30,032 nucleotides of DNA from CAYOUV01 sp964407265 (GTDB lineage Bacteria > Chloroflexota > Anaerolineae > Anaerolineales > Villigracilaceae): positions 1-30,032 of the forward strand of contig CAYOUV010000039.1 of assembly GCA_964407265.1 (NCBI GenBank), written 5' to 3'. This document shows positions 1 through 6,339 of this stretch, one piece after another (position 1 is the first letter of the stretch; every line of letters starts with the position of its first letter). The notes under the pieces are model-generated. The model made no database searches. It was not told where the DNA came from and saw only the letters and a list, made by a program, of their open reading frames with translations. The position numbers and the translations under genes were made by a program.

Positions 1-116
1 CAATTATAAGACAACTGTTTTTTATAAAATTGTGATCTTCACCAGGCGCATTAATTCCCAACCCGCTATATAATATTTATATACTTTTAAAAAGATTCGA
101 ACCAATTGGGCGGCAA

Positions 117-2351
117 ATGAAGCATATTCTCTCAACACTATATTTAATCACGGCAATCATTTTTACCGGATGTTCTGTTCAGTCATCACAACCCACAGGC
201 GTACCATTGGCTGGTACAACAACCAGACCATCGCAGACGCTCCAAGATATACCCTCGGCAACAACCATCCCAACCGGGACACCTTCGCCCATTCCAACCA
301 TGCAATTCATCCCCACCTTGACGCCAGCGCTGATCGCTGCTGATCCATCCGCTTATCATCTTGCTGCGCTGACGGCTGATCAAGCGGATGAAATCCTTGC
401 AAGACTAGAGCAAATGATCCTTGTTATAGAAGATGTTCCTGGTTATCAATGGAACGAAGAAGATTCTTATCTGTCGCTCTATCGGGCAGCCTGGTACGCT
501 GCGTGGGATGCCATTGCTCAATTTCCAGACGATCCACGCGCTGAATCCTGGCATTGGAAAATGGCGCATTACATGGCATTGAGCGGAGATGTGGATGAAG
601 CCAATCGAACCTATACCGATTTGATTTCAGCAACACTTAACTTGGAGAACGTTTTTATTAATGATTTGCCTTCGCATGTTTCATTGGGAAACACTCAGTT
701 TGGGTTGTATAGTCCATCATTCATCGTAAATACAACAACTATCTCAGTACCAAATACCGACCATGGATTTATCGTGACGATTGGTAATCTCAACCACCCC
801 GATAGCGCTATCGATGCCTGTTTTCTGGTCACTGAGAAGAACGATAGATACACCACCTACTATATCCAACACAGTTTTCTCGATTTTGGATATAACCTCA
901 TGCGGCGTGATACCCTCTCTTGCCTTCCCGAGGACGTCACCGATGATGGGGTCGACGAAATCATTACGAACCATTACCGTGGCGGTCACAATGGTTCTTA
1001 TACTTATCAAGTTTTCGACATTACGACCCAGCCCCCCAAACCAATGACTTTCTCAACAAAAAAAGATGGGAAATCTGTTGAATATTACGGTCTTATTCAT
1101 GGTTACCCAAATGTTAAGGGGAGGACTCAAATTCAATTCATCAATCCTATCGGTGGGCAATGTAAAGACTATCAAATCGAAAATTTCCAATGGTCGGGCA
1201 AATCGTTTGAGTTGATTTCCCATGAATATCATTTTACATTACCGCCTGACACAGATGAATTTTCAACTTGCTTAGATTGGTTGTTGGGCAGCTTGTCCAA
1301 TTTAGACACCCGGGACGCTGCCGCATATCTAGAACAGGTGATTACAGCTTATCACCCTTATGCTGAGACATTGGGCGATGCTTATATCGAACTTGTTCTT
1401 CGCCAAGCAGTGTATTATGCAATAGATGGTCAAACCGAAAAGGCCCGATCGACTGTTGCCCAAGTAGTACAGAATCCCATTCTCTCAAAAAGCATATGGC
1501 ATGAGCCAGCTGAAAGGTTTTTACAAATTTATCAAAAACCTGCCGATCTCTATCGTGCTTCTGCAGAATTAATTTCCTGTACCCCATATCGGAATCTGGT
1601 AAACGATCAAAATACGTGCTTTCCGATTCAACTATACGACACTGAAACTATCCTCAACCATCTCCTCAAGAACATATATCCTTCAATTCCAATGGGAAAA
1701 ATTATTGAAAGCCTGGAAGCTAGCGGATTAAAAATAGCCACAGAAGGCTGGTTCGACTTCGATCAGGATGGAACAAAAGAACTATGGTTTACAACTTTGA
1801 GACCTCAAAATGACACATATCAGCTTTGGATTGTAGTCGAATCCCCAAAAGGGAAAACTGTCTTTAATTTAGATTTTTACATACCAAATGTGCCCGAACC
1901 AACCATTCGAGTAAAACATTCAATATCCCATTCGTTTTATATTAGCTTAGCTGCGTATAGAAACTTTGAACTTTTGCGTGACCCTAAAAATGATGAGCCA
2001 TATATTAACTGGCTGGAAGATCATGACTTGGATGAGCATGGAAAAATCATTCGTGCTGACTTGGCTAAATTCAAAGAACTCCGTCAATCGCTGCTTAGGG
2101 GCGATGAAACGAAGTCAATCTACGATCAAATGGTAGCAATCGATCTGAAATATAAAGACTGTCCCTTTGCAATCGAATATTACGAAGATCCGGCCGCGAG
2201 TTATGATTGTGCCGCGTTTTATTACACTCTGGCATATGCCGCCGAACTTACGGGAAAAGAAGAAGAGGCCGTCAAGAGGTATTATGCCATCTGGAGTGTA
2301 TTCCCCAAAAGTCCTTTTACCTTGCTGGCGCGTATAAAACTTAGGCGATAA
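117..2351 (+). CDS. Large secreted lipoprotein with Thr/Pro linker, function unknown
   Basis: The 744-residue product begins with a hydrophobic signal ending in a lipobox, FTGC, with the acylated Cys at residue 19. A Ser/Thr/Pro-rich linker (about 23-66) follows, typical of extracytoplasmic lipoproteins in Chloroflexota. Two acidic segments, DVTDDGVDEI (around 275) and FDFDQDGTKELWF (around 545), resemble FG-GAP/VCBS-type calcium-binding loops. The helical stretches between and after them could be TPR-like; this is a weak impression. No enzymatic motif is recognised. A TATAAT sits at 69-74 in an AT-rich leader, and the Shine-Dalgarno sequence is poor. Base composition is visibly more AT-rich than in every other gene here, suggesting different ancestry or relaxed selection. 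The downstream gene is convergent, so this is probably a single-gene unit. The lipoprotein call is firm; the function is unknown. Confidence 0.85.
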   Translation: MKHILSTLYLITAIIFTGCSVQSSQPTGVPLAGTTTRPSQTLQDIPSATTIPTGTPSPIPTMQFIPTLTPALIAADPSAYHLAALTADQADEILARLEQMILVIEDVPGYQWNEEDSYLSLYRAAWYAAWDAIAQFPDDPRAESWHWKMAHYMALSGDVDEANRTYTDLISATLNLENVFINDLPSHVSLGNTQFGLYSPSFIVNTTTISVPNTDHGFIVTIGNLNHPDSAIDACFLVTEKNDRYTTYYIQHSFLDFGYNLMRRDTLSCLPEDVTDDGVDEIITNHYRGGHNGSYTYQVFDITTQPPKPMTFSTKKDGKSVEYYGLIHGYPNVKGRTQIQFINPIGGQCKDYQIENFQWSGKSFELISHEYHFTLPPDTDEFSTCLDWLLGSLSNLDTRDAAAYLEQVITAYHPYAETLGDAYIELVLRQAVYYAIDGQTEKARSTVAQVVQNPILSKSIWHEPAERFLQIYQKPADLYRASAELISCTPYRNLVNDQNTCFPIQLYDTETILNHLLKNIYPSIPMGKIIESLEASGLKIATEGWFDFDQDGTKELWFTTLRPQNDTYQLWIVVESPKGKTVFNLDFYIPNVPEPTIRVKHSISHSFYISLAAYRNFELLRDPKNDEPYINWLEDHDLDEHGKIIRADLAKFKELRQSLLRGDETKSIYDQMVAIDLKYKDCPFAIEYYEDPAASYDCAAFYYTLAYAAELTGKEEEAVKRYYAIWSVFPKSPFTLLARIKLRR

Positions 2352-2414
2352 TAATTTTTATTTTTGATTTTGTTTTATTTCAACTTGGTCTTACCCACCA
2401 AAATAATCCCCCGT

Positions 2415-2798
2415 TTACTTCTCTTCAATAAACTTCAAGGTTGTTTCCGGTTCCAACGCCTGCGCCTCGATCACGATCGCCGTCATCCCATTTGGACTGC
2501 CGGCCGCGTGCCATTCGCCGGACTCCCAGAAAGCGGCTTGACCGGCACGGATCGGGACCGGTTTCTCATCTCCCCCGCTGACCCAACCATCGCCCGCCAT
2601 CACCAGGAACAACTGTGGGGATGCCGCCTGGTGATAGCCAATTTCCCCTTCAGGACCCAGGTGCATACAGACAATCGAGGCGTTTTCAAGCGCACGGGTG
2701 ATACGTGTAATGACCAGGTGCGTGCTGCCGTATGCTTCGATTGCGCGCCCGACCCCCGTGTCAAAGCGATAGCGTTTCACTCTCTGCCTCGCCTTCAC
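2415..2798 (-). CDS. Small single-domain cupin protein
   Basis: A 127-residue protein with the spacing of a one-domain cupin: a beta-rich core with LGPEGEIGYH, then QLFLVMAGDGWVSGGDE and IRAGQAAFWESGEWHAAGS, matching the usual cupin motif 1 / motif 2 order. His residues in both motifs could bind a metal, but the set is incomplete relative to canonical dioxygenase-type cupins, so the substrate cannot be assigned. The start is GTG at 2798, overlapping the TGA stop of mtaB by four bases (GTGA), so translation is almost certainly coupled to mtaB. It is the last gene of the leftward TPR-lipoprotein-mtaB-cupin run. The 63 bases between it and the convergent lipoprotein gene are AT-rich, with no clear terminator hairpin. 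Confidence 0.8.
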   Translation of the reverse strand: MKARQRVKRYRFDTGVGRAIEAYGSTHLVITRITRALENASIVCMHLGPEGEIGYHQAASPQLFLVMAGDGWVSGGDEKPVPIRAGQAAFWESGEWHAAGSPNGMTAIVIEAQALEPETTLKFIEEK

Positions 2799-4078
2799 GA
2801 AAGGCGCAGGATCTCGCCCGTCAGGCCCCTGTCCGACAATCCGCTCAAGCGGACCGCGTCGATGCGGTTCCAGCGCGGCGCGGGCGCTGTGGCAGAGACG
2901 CGCAAATAGTTATCCGTCAGGCCCTGCATCTGCCAGCCGCGTTCGTCCATTTGCGCGGAGGCTTCCCACAGCACCGACAGCGCCTGGCCCAGAAAACGGC
3001 GGCGGAAGACTGTCTCCATCTCGGCAAAAGCCCCGCGCAGGGCGGCATTGCGCGCCTTGCGGACCTCTTTCGGCAGCTGCCCCTTCATGCGCGCTGCCGG
3101 GGTGCCGGGACGCGGCGAATAGGTGAAGACGTGCCCGCCGGCAAAATCCATCTCGCGGATGAATTCCAGCGTCTCGGCAAATTCGGCCTCGGTCTCGCCG
3201 GGAAAGCCGGCGATCACGTCGGTGGTGATGGCGACCTGCGGCATGACCTGGCGGGCAGCCGCAACCAAGTCCCGGAAGGATTCAGGGGTGGTGTGGCGCA
3301 GCATGCGCTTGAGCACGCTCCGGCTGCCGGACTGCAATGGCAGGTGCAGATGGCGGCACAGCCGCGAGTCCTGCCACAGCGCGAAGAAATCCGCATCCAG
3401 GTCCCAGGGCTCAAGCGAGGACAGGCGCAGGCGCGGTGTGTCGGTCTCCTTCAGGATCGTTTCGACCAGGTGGCGCAGGTGCAGCGGCTGGTCGAACTCC
3501 TGGCCCCACGATCCGAGATGCACGCCGGTCAGCACGATCTCCTGGGTGCCGCCGTCCAGCGCGGCTCCCACGTCGGACAGTACCTCGTGGATGGTACGCG
3601 AGCGCCCTCCACCGCGCGCCACGGTGGTGATGCAGAAAGTACAGGCGTTATCACAACCATCCTGCACCTTGATAAAAGCGCGTGTGCGCATCCGCAAACC
3701 GGGCAGCGGCTCGCGGGCAATCGGATCCAGGTCGAACGCGTCCGCAGGCAGGCCCAACATCTCCGGGACCAGCAGTTCCTTGCGCGCGTTGGTGACCACA
3801 TGCCGGACGCCGGGCAGCGCGGCGGCTTTGGCAGGCTCGATGGTAGCCCAGCAGCCAGTCGCGACGATCTGCTCCACCCCAGCGCGGTCCGCCGCGCGGA
3901 GCCTGGAGCGCGAGTCGGCCGCGGCTTCGCGCGTCACGGTGCAGGTATTGACTACCGCCAGGTCGGCCTGGTCGGGCGCGCCGACCAGCTCATGGCCCGC
4001 CGCGCGGAACTGGCGCGCCATACGTTCGATTTCGGATTGATTCAGACGACAACCAACTGTATCAAGAAATACTTTCAT
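2795..4078 (-). CDS. mtaB: tRNA N6-threonylcarbamoyladenosine(37) C2-methylthiotransferase MtaB
   Basis: A radical SAM methylthiotransferase of 427 residues. The N-terminal UPF0004 domain carries its three auxiliary-cluster cysteines at C10 (VGCRLNQSE), C46 (VNTCTVT) and C76 (ATGCWAT). The radical SAM CX3CX2C motif is C142/C146/C149 (DGCDNACTFC). The C-terminal part ending in GLTGEILRL fits a TRAM-like domain. Family knowledge: MtaB converts t6A37 to ms2t6A37 in ANN-decoding tRNAs. The VGCRLNQ N-terminus fits the MtaB/YqeV branch better than MiaB or RimO, but subgroup assignment without alignment is less certain than the family. The ATG is 51 bases after the upstream lipoprotein stop, and that gap holds an inverted repeat. 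Confidence 0.9.
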   Translation of the reverse strand: MKVFLDTVGCRLNQSEIERMARQFRAAGHELVGAPDQADLAVVNTCTVTREAAADSRSRLRAADRAGVEQIVATGCWATIEPAKAAALPGVRHVVTNARKELLVPEMLGLPADAFDLDPIAREPLPGLRMRTRAFIKVQDGCDNACTFCITTVARGGGRSRTIHEVLSDVGAALDGGTQEIVLTGVHLGSWGQEFDQPLHLRHLVETILKETDTPRLRLSSLEPWDLDADFFALWQDSRLCRHLHLPLQSGSRSVLKRMLRHTTPESFRDLVAAARQVMPQVAITTDVIAGFPGETEAEFAETLEFIREMDFAGGHVFTYSPRPGTPAARMKGQLPKEVRKARNAALRGAFAEMETVFRRRFLGQALSVLWEASAQMDERGWQMQGLTDNYLRVSATAPAPRWNRIDAVRLSGLSDRGLTGEILRLS

Positions 4079-4089
4079 CTTCCATTCCC

Positions 4090-4112
4090 GGCGGGAGACA
4101 CTGGTCTCCGCC
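4090..4112. repeat. Inverted repeat between lipoprotein gene and mtaB
   Basis: GGCGGGAGAC and GTCTCCGCC pair as nine base pairs with a single bulged G around the loop ACTG. On the minus strand it lies just ahead of the mtaB start and has no following T-run. It is more likely an mRNA stability or processing hairpin than a terminator. Confidence 0.45.
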
Positions 4113-4129
4113 CAATCTACCCATAAGGT

Positions 4130-4795
4130 TTACGGTTTTAATACCACAAAATTATCAAAGACCACATCCACGCCGCCCTGGTCGAAGGTGCCGGTCAACA
4201 AACCGACATCGCCCTGGCTAAAATCAGCATCCTGGCCAATGGCGACCGGCAAATCATTGATGTAAAAGGACAGGGATTGGCCGAGACAATCGGCCCGCAG
4301 ATGATTGAGGTTCATCCCCGTTTGGATCGCAGCTGTCTGCTGCATCTCAGTCTGTCCGATCAGCCTGCGCTGCCCGTCTTTGACCTTGCCGATGGCGTAA
4401 TAACCGTCACTGCTGTAAACAAAAAAGTAAAAATTGTCGGGGTTCTGATAGCGGCAGATCAAGCCAATGCGATTCTCTTCCGGGCCGCGGAATTTCAAGG
4501 CATCCGCTTCCAGCCGCACATTGGTAAAATCCTGGCCAAGCGTTGACCAGAAATCATGGTGAGCCGCCATCACCAGCATGCGCAGTCCGCCGCCATCGTA
4601 ACCCACGATGCCGCCGTCATTGACGGTCAGCGTCCAGCCGTTACCAGGCTGTGAAAAATCATCCTGGAAGAGCGGATCGCCAGGCTGGGCCAACAATTCC
4701 TTAACCTGGGTTGACTGGCAACCCGCTAAAAGTATGGCCGTCAACGCCAGAGTCAAGATGAACAAGCGGGGTGATTTGCGATTTGTGCGGCTCAC
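4130..4795 (-). CDS. Lipoprotein with a LamG/DUF1080-like beta-sandwich domain
   Basis: 221 residues with a type II signal peptide: a positively charged N-terminus, a hydrophobic core and lipobox LLAGC with Cys at 26. The mature part begins DPLFQDDFSQPGNGWTL and has alternating beta-strands, IGLICRYQNPDNFYFF..SSDGYYAIGKV, and a terminal VDVVFDNFVVLK. This pattern is typical of concanavalin/LamG-like domains such as DUF1080 (3-keto-disaccharide hydrolase-like) in secreted Chloroflexota proteins. Carbohydrate binding is a plausible inference; no catalytic residues can be named. The start is GTG at 4795, with GGAGGG six bases upstream. It sits 42 bases downstream of the TPR gene and 51 upstream of mtaB in the same direction. 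Confidence 0.8.
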   Translation of the reverse strand: MSRTNRKSPRLFILTLALTAILLAGCQSTQVKELLAQPGDPLFQDDFSQPGNGWTLTVNDGGIVGYDGGGLRMLVMAAHHDFWSTLGQDFTNVRLEADALKFRGPEENRIGLICRYQNPDNFYFFVYSSDGYYAIGKVKDGQRRLIGQTEMQQTAAIQTGMNLNHLRADCLGQSLSFYINDLPVAIGQDADFSQGDVGLLTGTFDQGGVDVVFDNFVVLKP

Positions 4796-4837
4796 GGTAA
4801 GCCCTCCGTCGTAATAAATACATTCTATCAGAAGCTG

Positions 4838-6250
4838 CTACGGAAAATACTGGGTGAGCAACTGCTGCGCCTGTTGGCCAAGCGGGTCATCCCCAGCCAG
4901 GGCGAGAGCCTGTTCCAACTGGCTGCGAGCCAGCCCGGACTGACCTTTCTGTAAATACAAAACGCCCAAGTGCAGGTGGGCGGAAGCCAGGCTCGGCGCT
5001 TGATCCAGTGCCTTCTTCAGATACTGCTCGGCATCCGCGGATTTGCCGGAGTGCAGATAAGTCCAGCCCAGCACATCCAGAGATTGGGGATCGTTAGGCG
5101 ATAGATCCACGGCTCGCTGGGCAGCAGCCAGGCCGATCTCCGGTTCGAGGTCGTACTGGACGCAAAAAGTGGCCAGCAAGCGCCAATACTGCGGGTTCTC
5201 CGGGCGAAGCAGGGCCGCGCGCTGATAAACGGCCAGTGCTGATGACAGGTCACCGCTCTGAGCCAGGGTGTCAGCCAGGATCGACAACCAGGCGGGATTA
5301 TCCGGCTCGAGGCCAGCCGCCACGCGAAAATCGATCAGCGCCAGATCGAGACGGTCATGCGCTTTCCAATACAGCCCGCGAAAAACGCGCGCTGAGACCG
5401 AGGCCGGGTTGAGCGTCAAGGCCCGATTCAATTCAGTCAGTCCATCCTGTCCCAGATGCCCGCGCGCTTCACCCATGAAAGCCCAAGCCTCGGGGTAATT
5501 TTGATTCTCCTGGATGGCCTGCTCAAAAGCATCCATTGCCAGATGCCATTCACCCAGAAAACCGAGCGCCTGTCCTACAACGACTGCCTGGTAGGCAGGG
5601 TCGTCCAGCTGGAGCGCAGTATTCAATGCCAGGTGCATGACCTGCACCTTGGCATCCAGTGACGGATCCAGCCGGGCAGCCTGGGTAAGTTCATTCAGAG
5701 CCCGGGTGGGATCCTGGGCTGCCAATAACAATCCCAGCCGGTAATGCGCATGGGCATCCTGGGGAGAAAATTGCAACAGGCCCTGATAGGCTGCCAGCGC
5801 CTCGGGAATATTGGGGACCTTCCCATCATAGAAACGGGCCAGCCTTTCATACAAGTCAGCCGATAACAAGCCATCGGCGCGAAGCCGGTTCCATTCAGCC
5901 AGGGCCGCAGAGCGGTCACCCAGTTGCAAATACGCATCACCCAGGGTCAGGCGTCCCTGCGCTGTCAGCGCCTCTCGACGGCGAGCCTTGAGTAAAAGGG
6001 ACACTGTCTCGTCGGGGTTCCCGGCTTGAAAGGAGGCCAGGCCCGCCTGCTCCCATAGATCAGTACGCCAGGGCAGGCGTCGGGCTGCAAAGCGATACTC
6101 CTGAGCAGCCACCCAATCCTGTCCCTGCGCAAGGGATTGGTCAGCCCAGTGCAACTGCTGCCAGCCATCCAGCAGGGAAGGTGTCACCACCAGCGCCAAT
6201 ATGACCAACAGGATTAAAATAACGGAAAGTGGTTTGGGATGTGATTCCAT
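4838..6250 (-). CDS. Membrane-anchored tetratricopeptide repeat protein
   Basis: 470 residues with an N-terminal signal anchor (about residues 8-28) followed by tandem TPR units over almost the whole remainder, visible as recurring A..LG....A...Y..AL...P patterns, such as AWAFMGEARGHLG, SVSARVFRGLYWKA and SAHLHLGVLYLQKG. This is probably an extracytoplasmic scaffold for protein-protein contacts; no enzymatic domain is seen. It heads the leftward run with the lipoprotein, mtaB and cupin genes. The ATG at 6250 has no Shine-Dalgarno sequence, and a TATAAT lies only 10 bases upstream on this strand, so the transcript may be leaderless. It is divergent from the kinase-like gene. Confidence 0.85.
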   Translation of the reverse strand: MESHPKPLSVILILLVILALVVTPSLLDGWQQLHWADQSLAQGQDWVAAQEYRFAARRLPWRTDLWEQAGLASFQAGNPDETVSLLLKARRREALTAQGRLTLGDAYLQLGDRSAALAEWNRLRADGLLSADLYERLARFYDGKVPNIPEALAAYQGLLQFSPQDAHAHYRLGLLLAAQDPTRALNELTQAARLDPSLDAKVQVMHLALNTALQLDDPAYQAVVVGQALGFLGEWHLAMDAFEQAIQENQNYPEAWAFMGEARGHLGQDGLTELNRALTLNPASVSARVFRGLYWKAHDRLDLALIDFRVAAGLEPDNPAWLSILADTLAQSGDLSSALAVYQRAALLRPENPQYWRLLATFCVQYDLEPEIGLAAAQRAVDLSPNDPQSLDVLGWTYLHSGKSADAEQYLKKALDQAPSLASAHLHLGVLYLQKGQSGLARSQLEQALALAGDDPLGQQAQQLLTQYFP

Positions 6251-6260
6251 CGACCCGGTA

Positions 6261-6266
6261 ATTATA
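6261..6266 (-). promoter_or_regulatory. -10 element of the TPR gene (possible leaderless transcript)
   Basis: On the minus strand TATAAT ends 10 bases before the ATG at 6250. A start site 6-9 bases downstream would leave almost no leader, matching the missing Shine-Dalgarno sequence. No convincing -35 hexamer is present. Confidence 0.4.
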
Positions 6267-6296
6267 CGCTGTCATTATCCTGTAAGCCTAGCATTG

Positions 6297-6325
6297 TTGT
6301 CCGTCAGGCTTCCCCGTGCTATAAT
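6297..6325 (+). promoter_or_regulatory. Promoter of the kinase-LysM-LCP operon
   Basis: TTGTCC (6297-6302), a 17-base spacer and a perfect TATAAT (6320-6325) preceded by TGC, an extended -10. The ATG at 6340 is 14 bases past the -10, so the leader is only a few bases long and lacks a clear Shine-Dalgarno sequence. Confidence 0.65.
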
Positions 6326-6339
6326 CGCTTAGAAAAGAC

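Noticed and set aside
2732..4126. Long rightward open frame of 464 codons, and other rightward frames opposite mtaB
   Set aside because: They lie antisense to mtaB, whose motifs are all intact. The products are Arg/Gln/Pro-rich low-quality sequences with no domain, as expected for shadows in GC-rich DNA.
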